Positions 37,738 to 46,929 of a DNA stretch of 64,000 nucleotides are shown one piece after another (position 1 is the stretch's first letter; every line of letters starts with the position of its first letter). This DNA comes from Algihabitans albus (GTDB taxonomy: Bacteria > Pseudomonadota > Alphaproteobacteria > Kiloniellales > DSM-21159), in assembly GCF_003572205.1 (NCBI RefSeq), contig NZ_QXNY01000006.1, positions 1-64,000 on the forward strand, read 5' to 3'. The notes under the pieces were generated by a model, which had not been told where the DNA came from, did no database searches, and saw only the letters and a list, made by a program, of their open reading frames with translations. The position numbers and the translations under genes were made by a program.

Positions 37738-37817
37738 GCGCCGGCTTCACGGCCTGTCCGGCCGTTCCGGATCCGAAGCCGGCCGCCGAAGGCAAGCCGC
37801 CGTCGAAGACGAGACTG

Positions 37818-37856
37818 TTGACAGGGCGCGGCAGAGTGTAAAATATGATCTTGCAT
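37818..37856 (+). promoter_or_regulatory. Promoter with operator copy 4 before the Rieske operon
   Basis: TTGACA (37818-37823) followed at 15-17 bp by TAAAAT/AAATAT (37839-37846) makes a strong promoter. Overlapping and just downstream is ATGATCTTGCAT (37845-37856), a copy of the ATGCA-N2-TGCAT operator with one good half-site and one degenerate half-site. The first gene of the operon starts at 37883. Confidence 0.65.
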
Positions 37857-37882
37857 ATTGTTTGGGATACACTGTCTCCCCG

Positions 37883-38866
37883 ATGGCAGTGACGGACGAG
37901 AGTTTTGCAGTGTCGCATTTTGACCTCGTTGTCGAGTCCGTACGCAGGGACACGCCGCTGATCCGTTCGTTCGTGCTGTCCGCCGCCGACGGCGAGCCTC
38001 TGCCCGAGATCGACCCCGGCGCGCACTTGCGCGTGGTCTTGCCCGACGGTCGCGACCGCCCCTACTCGCTGGTCGCTCTGCCGGAGCTGGAGGCGGCCGG
38101 CAAATGGGCGCTCGGCGTGCGGCTGGAGGATCCTGGCCAGGGCGGCTCGCGCTACATGCACGCTTTGGCCCAAGGCGACCGCATTCGCACCTCGGCGCCG
38201 ATCAACAACTTTCCGCTCTCCATCGGTCCGGCGTCTCCGGTCCTGATCGCCGGCGGCATCGGCGTCACGCCACTCGTCAGCATGGCGGCGAAGCTGGCGC
38301 GGCACGGCAAGTCCTTCGCGCTGCACTACGCCGCGCGCTCCCGCGATCACTTCGCCTTCCTTGAGGAATTGCGGACGATCTGCGGCGACCGTTTGTCTCT
38401 TCATCCCGACGACGACCCCGATCTCGCGCTGGACATCTCCGCTCTGATCGCCTCCTTGCAGAGTGAGACACCGATCTATGTCTGCGGCCCGGCGCCGATG
38501 ATCGATCGGGTCAAGGCGGAGGCCGCCGCGCGGGGCCGCGATCCGGAGAAGCTGCGCTACGAGCTGTTCACCGCGCCCGTCGCCGATCCGCAGGGCGACG
38601 CCGCGTTTCAGGTGGAGCTGAAGTCGACCGGCCAGGTCTTCGACGTTCCGCCGGGGAAGTCGATCATCGATGTCCTGGAAAGCGGCGGTGTCGACTTGCT
38701 CTACGACTGTCAGCGCGGCGACTGCGGAGTCTGCCAAACGGTCGTTCTGGAGGGTCTGCCCGATCATCGCGACGCCGTGCTGAGCGACGCCGAGCGGGCT
38801 TCGAACAAACTCATGCAGATTTGCGTCTCGCGCGCCAAGTCGCCCAAACTCGTGCTGGATCTGTGA
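37883..38866 (+). CDS. Phthalate-dioxygenase-reductase-type flavin/2Fe-2S oxidoreductase
   Basis: A 327-residue electron-transfer protein for the Rieske oxygenase. The FMN-binding barrel (RPYSL), the NAD-binding domain (AGGIGVTPLVSMAAKLARHGKSF) and a C-terminal plant-type [2Fe-2S] domain (YDCQRGDCGVCQTVVLEG ... C) are in the PDR/VanB order. It takes electrons from NAD(P)H to the oxygenase encoded next. ATG 37883 fits family length; a TTG at 37862 in frame is an alternative. It is first in the operon behind operator copy 4. Confidence 0.92.
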   Translation: MAVTDESFAVSHFDLVVESVRRDTPLIRSFVLSAADGEPLPEIDPGAHLRVVLPDGRDRPYSLVALPELEAAGKWALGVRLEDPGQGGSRYMHALAQGDRIRTSAPINNFPLSIGPASPVLIAGGIGVTPLVSMAAKLARHGKSFALHYAARSRDHFAFLEELRTICGDRLSLHPDDDPDLALDISALIASLQSETPIYVCGPAPMIDRVKAEAAARGRDPEKLRYELFTAPVADPQGDAAFQVELKSTGQVFDVPPGKSIIDVLESGGVDLLYDCQRGDCGVCQTVVLEGLPDHRDAVLSDAERASNKLMQICVSRAKSPKLVLDL

Positions 38867-38907
38867 ACCGAGAGCAGCCTTCGAACCAAGGGCCGGGAGG
38901 ATCAGGA

Positions 38908-40245
38908 ATGGACCGCTATCGCGACAATCCCGCCGCCCTGCGCGCGCTGGTGCGCGAGACCGAGGTGCATCGGGACGTCTATATCGACCCCGAGGTCTTC
39001 GACCTGGAAATGCGCCACCTCTTTGCGGAGACCTGGGTCTACGTCGGTCACGCCAGCCAACTTCCGGAACCGGGCGACTACCTCGCGGCGACGGTCGGCT
39101 ACCAGCCGCTTCTGGTGGTGCGCCATAGCGACGGATCGATCCACGTTCTCTACAATCGTTGCCCGCACAAGGGCACGCGCATCACCACGGAGCCCTGCGG
39201 CAATACCGGAAAGTTCTTCCGCTGCCCTTATCACGCCTGGTCGTTTCGAACCAACGGCAAGCTGCTGTCGATCCCGCTCAAGAAAGGCTACGAGCATACC
39301 GGGCTGGAGGAGGCCGAGGCGGTCGAAGGGTTGAGGCCGGTCGCCAACGTTCACGTCTACCGCGACTTCGTCTTCGTCAAGCTGAACGAAGGCGGGCAGA
39401 GTTTCGAAGCATTCTTCGGCGAGAGCCTGTCGTCGATCGACAACATGATCGACCGCTCGCCCGAGGGACGGCTGGTGATCGAGGGCGCGCCGCTACGCTA
39501 CCTGCACGGCTGTAACTGGAAGATGCTGGTCGAGAACCAGACCGACACCTGCCATCCCATGGTCGCGCACGAGAGTTCGGCCGGGACCGCGGTCTCCGTT
39601 TGGGAACGTGAGCAGGTCGAAGGCGCGAAACGGCCGATGGCGGTCGAGGTCTATTCCCCCTTCATGAGCTCCTACGAGTTTTTCGAAGGCATGGGCATCC
39701 GCGTCTGGCCGAACGGCCACGGCCACACCGGCGTTGCGACCTCGATCCATGCCGACTACTCGGCAGTGCCCGGCTACATGGAGCAGATGACCGCCAGTTA
39801 CGGCGAAGAGCGGGCCCGCCGGATCCTCGACGAAAACCGCCACAACACGGTCTATTTCCCCAACATCATGGTGAAGGGGCCGGTCCAGACGCTGCGCGTG
39901 TTCATTCCTCTGGCCGCCGACAAGACACTGGTGGAAAGCTGGACCTTTCGGCTGGTCGGTGCGCCGGACATGCTGTTCGAGCGCACCTTGATGTACAATC
40001 GCCTGATCAACGCGCCGACCTCTATCGTCGGACACGACGATCTAGAGATGTACGAGCGCGCCCAGGAAGGATTGCGCGCCGACGCCAATCCTTGGGTGAA
40101 TCTGCAGCGTCTCTATCAGCCGGGAGAACGCCATGACGTCACGGAGGTGATCAACGGTACCTCGGAACGGCAGATGCGCAACCAGTTCCATGCCTGGGTC
40201 AGCTTCATCGGATCCTCGATGGAACGCCAGCCGGCCGGCGCGTGA
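38908..40245 (+). CDS. Rieske non-haem iron oxygenase, large (alpha) subunit
   Basis: A 445-residue ring-hydroxylating oxygenase alpha subunit. The Rieske cluster ligands are C85-P-H87 and C106-P-Y-H109. The mononuclear iron site is visible as D213-T-C-H216-P-M-V-A-H221, with a late Asp expected near residue 365. It inserts dioxygen or one oxygen atom into an aromatic or heteroaromatic acid. ATG 38908 follows GGGAGGATCAGG. It pairs with the beta subunit and the PDR-type reductase. In the proposed pathway it would oxidise an indoleacetate-type ring; benzoate- or anthranilate-like substrates remain possible. Confidence 0.93.
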   Translation: MDRYRDNPAALRALVRETEVHRDVYIDPEVFDLEMRHLFAETWVYVGHASQLPEPGDYLAATVGYQPLLVVRHSDGSIHVLYNRCPHKGTRITTEPCGNTGKFFRCPYHAWSFRTNGKLLSIPLKKGYEHTGLEEAEAVEGLRPVANVHVYRDFVFVKLNEGGQSFEAFFGESLSSIDNMIDRSPEGRLVIEGAPLRYLHGCNWKMLVENQTDTCHPMVAHESSAGTAVSVWEREQVEGAKRPMAVEVYSPFMSSYEFFEGMGIRVWPNGHGHTGVATSIHADYSAVPGYMEQMTASYGEERARRILDENRHNTVYFPNIMVKGPVQTLRVFIPLAADKTLVESWTFRLVGAPDMLFERTLMYNRLINAPTSIVGHDDLEMYERAQEGLRADANPWVNLQRLYQPGERHDVTEVINGTSERQMRNQFHAWVSFIGSSMERQPAGA

Positions 40246-40253
40246 GACAGGGC

Positions 40254-40736
40254 ATGAGCAGCATCGCTCCGCAGGATCTCATCGACTTCGTCTATCGCGA
40301 GGCACGGCTTCTGGACGAACTCGATTACGAGGCGTGGCTGAACCTCTTCACGGAGGACGGCCGCTATTGGATGCCCGCCGAGTGGCGCCAGACGGATCCT
40401 CTGCTGCAGTCCTCCCTGATGTACGAGGACAGGCTGTTGCTCCGCGTCAGGGTCGAGCGTCTGTCCGGCGCGCGAACCTTCTCGCAGAAGCCGAAGAGCC
40501 GCGCCCAGCATCTTCTGCAGGCACCGCAGATCGACCTCTTCGAGCCGGACGCGGGCGCCTTCCGCACCTGGACCTCCTTTCACTACGTCGAGACGCGCAA
40601 CGACGTGCAAACGCTCTATGCCGGCTGGGCGACTCACGACCTGGTGCTGCTGGAGGGCACTTTGAAGATCAAGCTGAAGCGGGTCGATCTGCTGAACTTC
40701 GACGCTCCGCACGGCAACATTCAACTGTTCATGTAA
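40254..40736 (+). CDS. Rieske oxygenase small (beta) subunit
   Basis: A 160-residue beta subunit of the BenB/AntB type, an NTF2-like fold that supports the alpha trimer. It shows FVYREARLLDELDYEAWLNLFTEDGRYWMPAEW and MYEDRLLLRVRVERL. The ATG at 40254 is chosen. A GTG at 40242 overlapping the alpha stop is an equally possible start, adding 4 residues. Confidence 0.92.
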   Translation: MSSIAPQDLIDFVYREARLLDELDYEAWLNLFTEDGRYWMPAEWRQTDPLLQSSLMYEDRLLLRVRVERLSGARTFSQKPKSRAQHLLQAPQIDLFEPDAGAFRTWTSFHYVETRNDVQTLYAGWATHDLVLLEGTLKIKLKRVDLLNFDAPHGNIQLFM

Positions 40737-40744
40737 CTCTGGCC

Positions 40745-42370
40745 ATGCCCGTCTCGACCGAAACCATCGCCTCGCGCTTCGACGCCGCCGCGCTCCGCTA
40801 CGGCGCTAAGCCGTTCCTGCGGGTGCTGCCGGAAACCGCCGGACTCTATGGGATCGCCGAGGGCGATCTCGGCTATGCCGCCGTCAAGCAGTTGATCCAT
40901 GCGCGCGCTGCCGGCTACCGCGCCGCCGGCTACGGCCCCGGGGTCCGGGTCGGTCTTCTGCTGCTCAACAGGCCCGATTTCGTTTTGAACTTCCTGGCGC
41001 TGAACGCGGTCGGAGTGTCCATCGTTCCGATCAACCCGGACCTGCGCGCCGCCGAACTGGAATACCTGATCGGTCATAGCGAGATGGCGGCCGCGGTGGC
41101 GGTGTCGGAGCGGATCGCCGATCTGCGGGCGGCCGGAGCGGCGGTTGGAACGGCCCTCGCGGTGGCCGGACCGGACGAGGCGCCTCCTCCGCTCGGTTCC
41201 GAGAGGGAGCCACCGGCGCTGGGGTCTGAGACTGAAGCGGCTGTCCTCTACACCTCGGGAACCACCGGTAAGCCCAAGGGGTGCGTGCTGACCAACGGCT
41301 ACTTCCTGCATGCCGGCGATTGGTATGTCGGGCTCGGAGGGCTCTGCGACCTGGGCGAGGGCGAGGCCGTGATGCTCACACCCTTGCCGCTGGCGCACAT
41401 GAACGCCCTGGCCTGTTCCGTGATGGGGATGATCAGCGCCGGCGGGTGTCTGGTCATGCTCGACCGCTTCCATCCGCGCAGCTGGTGGGAGTCCGTGCGG
41501 GCCTCGGGCGCGACCTGTTTGCACTATCTGGGCGTCATGCCCGCGATCCTGATGAAGGCCGACCCCGCAGCCTCCGATCGCGATCATAACCTGCGCTTCG
41601 GCTTCGGTGCCGGCGTCGGCGTCCAGCTCCATGCCGCCTTCGAGGAGCGCTTCGGCTTTCCGCTGATCGAATCCTGGGCCATGACCGAAGTCGGCGTCGG
41701 TGGCTGCATCACCGCCAACCGCGAGCCGCGCAAGATCGGCAGCAGTTGCTTCGGCAAGCCCGGCCCGGAGGTCGAGGTGCGGATCGTCGCCGACGACGGC
41801 GAACCCGCGGGAGTCGATCAACCCGGCGAACTGCTGGTTCGCCGCGCGGGGCCGGATCCCGCCTACGGCTTCTTCCGCGATTATCTGAAGGACGAGGCGG
41901 CCACGGCTGACATCTGGCGCGACGGATGGTTCCACACCGGCGACGTGGTGCGCGCGGATGCGGACGGTGATCTGCACTTCGTCGACCGCAAGAAGAACGT
42001 GATCCGCCGCTCAGGCGAGAACATTGCGGCGCTGGAGGTCGAGGAGGTTCTCAAACAGCACGCCGAGGTCGACGCGGCGGCCGTCGCCCCGGTCTACGAT
42101 CCGATCCGCGGCGAGGAGGTCTTCGCCTGCGTGACGCTCAAGACGAAGGCCGATGCTGCTGCCCGTGCGGCGATCGCCTTGGCGCTGCAGGCCTGGTGTC
42201 TGCGGCGGCTGGCCTACTACAAGGCGCCGGGCTACGTCGCCTTCGTCGAAGCCCTGCCTTTGACCTCCACGAACAAGGTGCAGCGGGGCGAGCTTAAGGT
42301 CCTGGCGCAGCGGCTGGAGGCCGGGGGCGACTGCCACGATCTGCGCCATGGCAAGAGGCGCGCGGCATGA
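40745..42370 (+). CDS. AMP-forming acyl-CoA synthetase (ligase)
   Basis: A 541-residue ANL-superfamily ligase that activates a carboxylic acid with ATP and CoA. The AMP-binding P-loop is YTSGTTGKPKGCVLTN, the core motif is FGAGVGVQ...ESWAMTEVG, and the hinge to the C-terminal domain is WFHTGDVVRADADGDLHFVDRKKNVIRRSGENIAALEVE. The catalytic lysine lies in LPLTSTNKVQRGEL. It overlaps the thiolase-like gene by 4 bases (ATGA). It would charge the oxygenated acid made by the Rieske enzyme. Confidence 0.92.
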   Translation: MPVSTETIASRFDAAALRYGAKPFLRVLPETAGLYGIAEGDLGYAAVKQLIHARAAGYRAAGYGPGVRVGLLLLNRPDFVLNFLALNAVGVSIVPINPDLRAAELEYLIGHSEMAAAVAVSERIADLRAAGAAVGTALAVAGPDEAPPPLGSEREPPALGSETEAAVLYTSGTTGKPKGCVLTNGYFLHAGDWYVGLGGLCDLGEGEAVMLTPLPLAHMNALACSVMGMISAGGCLVMLDRFHPRSWWESVRASGATCLHYLGVMPAILMKADPAASDRDHNLRFGFGAGVGVQLHAAFEERFGFPLIESWAMTEVGVGGCITANREPRKIGSSCFGKPGPEVEVRIVADDGEPAGVDQPGELLVRRAGPDPAYGFFRDYLKDEAATADIWRDGWFHTGDVVRADADGDLHFVDRKKNVIRRSGENIAALEVEEVLKQHAEVDAAAVAPVYDPIRGEEVFACVTLKTKADAAARAAIALALQAWCLRRLAYYKAPGYVAFVEALPLTSTNKVQRGELKVLAQRLEAGGDCHDLRHGKRRAA

Positions 42371-43551
42371 CGCTCCGCCGGACCGGCTACGAGGGTGTCA
42401 CCGTGGCCGTTCCGGTCTCGGTGCCCTATGTGCGCTATTCGACCGAGACGGCACACTGGTGGATCGCCAGGGCGCTGCGACGGGTCACGGAAGATGCCGG
42501 GATCAAGCCCGGCGATATCGATGGGCTTTGCGTCTCCAGCTTTACACTCGCACCCGATACGGCGGTGGGACTGACGCAGCATCTCGGCCTCTCGCCGCGT
42601 TGGCTCGACCATATTCCGATGGGTGGAGCCAGCGGTGTCGTGGGATTGCGGCGGGCGGCCCGGGCGGTGCAGGCGGGCGACGCGGACATCGTCGCCTGTG
42701 TGGCCGGAGACACCAATCACGTGGACAGCTTCCGCAAGATGCTGTCGTCCTTCAGCCGCTTCGCGCAGGACGCTTCCTATCCCTACGGCTTCGGGGGACC
42801 GAACACGAGCTTCGCCCTGCTGACGGCGCGCTACATGCAGCTCTACGGCGCCACGCGCGAGGACTTCGGCAAGCTCTGCGTCGCCCAGCGGCAGAATGCG
42901 CTGTCCTATCCGCATGCGATCATGAAGAAGCCGCTGAGCCTGGAGCAGTATCTGGCCGCGCGCCCGATCTCCGATCCCATTCACCTGTTCGACTGCGTGA
43001 TGCCTTGCGCGGGCGCCGAGGCATTTCTGGTGACGCGCCCCGAGGTCGCGGCGGACCTCGGCCTTCGCGGCGCCCGCGTTCTGGGAGCCATCGAGCGGCA
43101 CAATGCCTTCCCCGAAGATCCCATTCAGTTGCGCGGCGGTTGGGCCGTCGACCGGGACGAACTCTGGGCGATGGCGGGGCTGACGCCGGACGCCGTCGAC
43201 GTCCTGGAGACCTATGACGACTATCCGGTCATCGTCATGATGCAGTTCGAGGACCTCGGCCTCTGCGCCAAGGGAGAGGCGCCGGCTTTCGTGCGCGCCA
43301 ACGACTTCACCGTGACGGGATCCGTCGCGCACAACACCTCCGGCGGCCAGTTGTCCGCCGGCCAGGCCGGTGCGGCGGGCGGCTACATCGGTCTGGTCGA
43401 GGCGCTGCGCCAGATCACCCACCGGGCGCTCGGTGCTCAGGTGCCGAAGGCCCGGACGGCGCTGGTCAGCGGTTTCGGCATGATCAACTACGACCGCGGT
43501 CTCTGCTCCGGTGCAGTGGTGTTGGAAGCGGAGGAGGACTACGCCGCATGA
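42367..43551 (+). CDS. Thiolase-fold protein lacking catalytic Cys and His (probable CoA-ester retro-aldolase)
   Basis: A 394-residue thiolase-superfamily protein. The nucleophile position of the C-A-S-G motif is glycine (G87-A-S-G), and the base of the GHP motif is glutamine (G332-Q333-A-G). Only the last cysteine (C380) remains. The ETYDDYPVIVMMQFEDLGLCAKGE stretch is typical of members that work with DUF35 partners. In steroid degradation such a pair (Ltp2 with the DUF35 of ChsH2) is a retro-aldolase. The next gene encodes a DUF35 domain and overlaps it by 4 bases, so I infer the same chemistry. Confidence 0.82.
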   Translation: MTLRRTGYEGVTVAVPVSVPYVRYSTETAHWWIARALRRVTEDAGIKPGDIDGLCVSSFTLAPDTAVGLTQHLGLSPRWLDHIPMGGASGVVGLRRAARAVQAGDADIVACVAGDTNHVDSFRKMLSSFSRFAQDASYPYGFGGPNTSFALLTARYMQLYGATREDFGKLCVAQRQNALSYPHAIMKKPLSLEQYLAARPISDPIHLFDCVMPCAGAEAFLVTRPEVAADLGLRGARVLGAIERHNAFPEDPIQLRGGWAVDRDELWAMAGLTPDAVDVLETYDDYPVIVMMQFEDLGLCAKGEAPAFVRANDFTVTGSVAHNTSGGQLSAGQAGAAGGYIGLVEALRQITHRALGAQVPKARTALVSGFGMINYDRGLCSGAVVLEAEEDYAA

Positions 43552-44810
43552 CCCGGACCACGCCGCCGACCGAGCCGCTGGCCATGCCGCCCAAGAAGGA
43601 CCCGCGCCGGAAAACCCAGGAGGCGCTGGTTCCGCCGCCTGGCCGCAGCCGGGCCGCGCTGGCGATGTCGGCCAGTGCCGCGCGCTCGGTTCTGACACTG
43701 CAGACATGCCGCGACTGCGGCCGCGTCCAATACCCCGCGCGCGACGCCTGCGCCTCCTGCCTCTCGGTCGACTTGGCCTGGATGCCGGTGTCGTCCGGCG
43801 GTGAGCTGATCGCGGAGACCACGGTGCGGACCTCGACGGAACCCTACTTTCGCGAACGCACGCCCTGGCGCGTCGGCACGGTCAGCCTCGACGCCGGGCC
43901 GACCGTGCTCGCCTACCTGCATGGCGAAGTCGGTGACGCACCGGCGGCGGTGCAGGTGTTTCCCTATCTCGATCGCAGCGGCAATGCCGTTCTGATGGCC
44001 TTGCCCGTGGAAGGGAGCCCGGCAATGAACGAGGACCGACAACTCCGTGAACTGACGGCGGATCCCAAATATCGCCGGGTCTTGGTGACCGATGGGCGCA
44101 ATCCGGTCGGCCGGGCGGTCGCGCAGGCCCTGTCCGATGCGGGGGCCTCAATCGTCTTCGTCGGGATCGCCGAGGCCTGGAAGGGCTTCGCGGAGCGGGA
44201 CGAGCTGCTTGCCATTCCCAAGGTCGAGATCATGGACCTGGACGTCACCGACACGACATCGGTCGAGGCGCTGGCCGGCGAGATCGGCGGCAAGACCGAT
44301 ATCCTGATCAATACGGCCGATCACGTTCGCGCCGGCGGCGTTATGTCCCGTACCGGCGTCACCATCGCGCGCGACGAGCTGGACATCAACGTGCTCGGTC
44401 TCATGCGGCTGGCTCAGGCCTTCGGACCGACCATGGCCTTTCGGGGGGCCGATCAGGACAACAGCGCCACGGCCTTCGTCAATATCCTGTCCTGCTACGC
44501 GCTCTCCAACTGGCCTGCCTACGGCGGGCACAGCATTTCCCAGGCCGCCGCCCTCTCGGCCGTGCAGTGCCTGCGCGCCGAGCTGCGGCCGGGCGGAATA
44601 CGGGTGATCAGCCTCTTCACGGGGCCTGTCGAGGAACCCTGGTATCAGACCCTGCCGCCGCCCAAGGTGGCGCCCGCGGCAATCGCCGACGCCCTGGTCA
44701 AGGCCTTGCGGCAGGGCACCGAGGACGTGGCGGTCGGCGATATCGCCAAGGATGTGCTCGCCCGCTTCGCCGAGAATCCGAAGGTCCTGGAGCGGGAGCT
44801 GGGTCAATGA
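43548..44810 (+). CDS. DUF35 (Zn-ribbon/OB-fold)-SDR fusion protein
   Basis: A 420-residue two-domain protein. The N-terminal part (about 35-160) is a DUF35 domain with zinc ligands C54-R-D-C57 and C68-A-S-C71. The C-terminal part (about 175-420) is a short-chain dehydrogenase fold, but its cofactor motif reads VTDGRNPVGRA and its active-site YxxxK reads Y325-G-G-H-S329, so the catalytic lysine is replaced. The DUF35 half should join the thiolase-like protein. The SDR half may be structural or changed in function. I do not know a characterised protein of this exact layout. Confidence 0.83.
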   Translation: MTRTTPPTEPLAMPPKKDPRRKTQEALVPPPGRSRAALAMSASAARSVLTLQTCRDCGRVQYPARDACASCLSVDLAWMPVSSGGELIAETTVRTSTEPYFRERTPWRVGTVSLDAGPTVLAYLHGEVGDAPAAVQVFPYLDRSGNAVLMALPVEGSPAMNEDRQLRELTADPKYRRVLVTDGRNPVGRAVAQALSDAGASIVFVGIAEAWKGFAERDELLAIPKVEIMDLDVTDTTSVEALAGEIGGKTDILINTADHVRAGGVMSRTGVTIARDELDINVLGLMRLAQAFGPTMAFRGADQDNSATAFVNILSCYALSNWPAYGGHSISQAAALSAVQCLRAELRPGGIRVISLFTGPVEEPWYQTLPPPKVAPAAIADALVKALRQGTEDVAVGDIAKDVLARFAENPKVLERELGQ

Positions 44811-45637
44811 CCTCCACCACGCCCGACGCCACGCCTGACACCGCAGTCGAAACGCTCGCTGCCCTCGCCACCCTGCTGGCGGGTGGGGGGGTCGAGGTCG
44901 TCGATCTCACGCATACGCTTTGCCCCGACTTTCCCGTGATCGTGCTGCCGCCGGAGTTCGGCCAGTGTCAGCCGTTCCGGATCGAGGAGGTGTCGCGCTA
45001 CGACGCGCGGGGACCGGCCTGGTATTGGAACACCTTTACCTGCAGCGAGCATGCCGGCACCCATTTCGATGCGCCGGCGCACTGGGTGACGGGCCGCAAC
45101 GTTCCCTTCGGCACCACCGATGAGATCCCGCCGGGCCGGCTGGTTGCGCCCGCGGTGGTCATGGACTTCTCCGAAGAATCCGCACGGGACGCCGATTTCG
45201 TCTTGAAGGCGGAACACATCGAGGCCTGGGAAGCCCTTCACGGACCTATTCCCAGCGGGTGTTGGGTTCTGCTGCGAACCGACTGGTCGCACAAGGTCGG
45301 CACGCTGGACTACGTCAACATGAAGGACGACGGGGCGCACTCGCCCGGTCCGGACGCCAGTGCCATCGAGCTTCTGGTGGAGGGGCGCGATATCGTCGGT
45401 TTCGGCACCGAGACGGTGGGCACCGATGCCGGGCAGGGACATCACTTCTCGCCGCCTTATCCGGCCCACTCCATTCTGCACGGGGCCGGCAAGTACGGTC
45501 TGCAGTGCCTGGCCAACCTGGACCGGCTGCCCGCGACTGGGGCGCTGGTCATCGCAGCTCCGCTGAAGATCAGGCAGGGATCCGGAAGCCCCTTGCGAGT
45601 TCTCGCCCTGGTGCCCAAGCGAGGGGAGGGGCCGTGA
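44807..45637 (+). CDS. Cyclase-family metal hydrolase, isatin-hydrolase/KynB-like
   Basis: A 276-residue member of the cyclase family that includes KynB formamidase and isatin hydrolase. The metal motif H82-A-G-T-H86-F-D88-A-P-A-H92 is complete. The GPAWYWNTFTCSEHAGTHFD region is longer than in typical KynB and closer to isatin-hydrolase-type members as I remember them. It would open a cyclic amide (isatin to isatinate) or an N-formyl aromatic. It overlaps both neighbours by 4 bases, showing a tight operon. Confidence 0.82.
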   Translation: MTSTTPDATPDTAVETLAALATLLAGGGVEVVDLTHTLCPDFPVIVLPPEFGQCQPFRIEEVSRYDARGPAWYWNTFTCSEHAGTHFDAPAHWVTGRNVPFGTTDEIPPGRLVAPAVVMDFSEESARDADFVLKAEHIEAWEALHGPIPSGCWVLLRTDWSHKVGTLDYVNMKDDGAHSPGPDASAIELLVEGRDIVGFGTETVGTDAGQGHHFSPPYPAHSILHGAGKYGLQCLANLDRLPATGALVIAAPLKIRQGSGSPLRVLALVPKRGEGP

Positions 45638-46362
45638 GCCAGATTTTCACCGCCCTGGTCACCGGAGGCAGCGCCGGGATCGGCGAGGACGTCTGCCGCA
45701 GGATGCTCGCGAAGGGCTGGCAGGTGGTCTCGCTGGCCCGCCGTCCGCCGGCGATCGAGCATGAGAATCTGATCGGCGTCGAGGCCGACCTGCTGGATCA
45801 GGCGGCGACCGCCGAGGCCGCCGCGGAGATCGCGCGGCGTTTCGAGATCACCCATGTCGTCCACAACGCCGGCCTGGTCTGGCCGAATCTGCTGGGCGAG
45901 GTGACGCCGGAGGAGGTGGCCGGGCTCACTCAGATCCATGTGACAGCGCCTCTGGTTCTGACCCAGGCCGTCCTGCCCGGCATGCGCCAACGCGGCTTCG
46001 GCCGCATCGTGTTCGTCACCAGCCGGGCGGCCATGGGTGTTCCGACCCGCACGGCTTACAGCGCGACCAAGGCCGCCGTGCATGGCATGGCCCGCACGTG
46101 GGCGCTGGAGTTGGGGCAGGACGGGATCACCGTCAATGTCGTCGCGCCGGGCCCGGTCCGCACCGACAACTTCTGGGGGATCATTCCCAAGGACTCCGAT
46201 CGCGAAACCGAACTGGCCGCCGCCTTGCCCGTGCGGCGCCTGGGGTCTGTCGAGGACATCAGCCGCGCCGTGCTGTTCTTTGCAGAACCCGAGGCCGGTT
46301 TCGTCACGGGGCAGGTGCTGTTCGTCTGCGGCGGCGCCAGCCTCGGCGGCATCTCCTTGTGA
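45634..46362 (+). CDS. Short-chain dehydrogenase/reductase
   Basis: A 242-residue classical SDR with a complete TGGSAGIG cofactor motif, an NAG motif (VHNAGLV), and an active site of S (VTSRAA) and YSATK. It starts with GTG overlapping the cyclase stop. The C-terminus GQVLFVCGGASLGG is family-typical. It oxidises or reduces an alcohol or ketone of unknown identity; the neighbours point to an aromatic pathway intermediate. Confidence 0.92.
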   Translation: MSQIFTALVTGGSAGIGEDVCRRMLAKGWQVVSLARRPPAIEHENLIGVEADLLDQAATAEAAAEIARRFEITHVVHNAGLVWPNLLGEVTPEEVAGLTQIHVTAPLVLTQAVLPGMRQRGFGRIVFVTSRAAMGVPTRTAYSATKAAVHGMARTWALELGQDGITVNVVAPGPVRTDNFWGIIPKDSDRETELAAALPVRRLGSVEDISRAVLFFAEPEAGFVTGQVLFVCGGASLGGISL

Positions 46363-46416
46363 CCGCGGTGACGATCCAGGATCCGCCGAAACCGCGCGGA
46401 TGCGGGGAGGTGACGT

Positions 46417-46929
46417 GTGCCGAAGCCTAGTAACCTCCTGCAGCGGCCCGCCGTGCGTCTGTCGGGCAGGGTCTTGAGCGTTTTCGTCGCCGTGATTCTC
46501 TTCGGGCTGATGCTCCTGACCTGCGTCGACGTCATCGGACGTTACCTCTTCAACGCACCGGTGCAGGGGGCATCGGAGTTGATCCAGTTCGGCATGGGGC
46601 TCGTGGTGTTCGGTGCGCTGCCGCTGGTCGGCGCCAGCGGGTCTCACATCGTCGTCGGCCTGCTGGAACTGGTGGCGGGTCGCGCGGTTCAGCTTCTGCA
46701 GCGTCTGGTCATGACGGTGACCTCCGTCATCGCTCTGGCGGTGATGGGATGGCGCCTTTACCTGACCGGCGTCGACTTGGCCAGCTACGGCGATAGCTCC
46801 TCCTTCTTGCGGATCCCCTTGGCACCGATGGCCTACTTCATGGCGGCCATGGCGCTTGTCGCGGCTTTGGCGGCCGTTGCGCATTTCTTTGAGAGACCGC
46901 TTCAGGGCGAACCGGAGTCCGCCGAATGA
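46417..46929 (+). CDS. TRAP transporter small permease DctQ (system 4)
   Basis: A 170-residue DctQ protein with DVIGRYLFNAPVQGASELIQFGMGLVVFGALPL and four membrane helices. The GTG start follows GGGGAGGTGAC. It overlaps dctM by 4 bases. It is paralogous to DctQ of system 2 (DVIGR-L-NAPV-GA-ELI pattern). Confidence 0.92.
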   Translation: MPKPSNLLQRPAVRLSGRVLSVFVAVILFGLMLLTCVDVIGRYLFNAPVQGASELIQFGMGLVVFGALPLVGASGSHIVVGLLELVAGRAVQLLQRLVMTVTSVIALAVMGWRLYLTGVDLASYGDSSSFLRIPLAPMAYFMAAMALVAALAAVAHFFERPLQGEPESAE

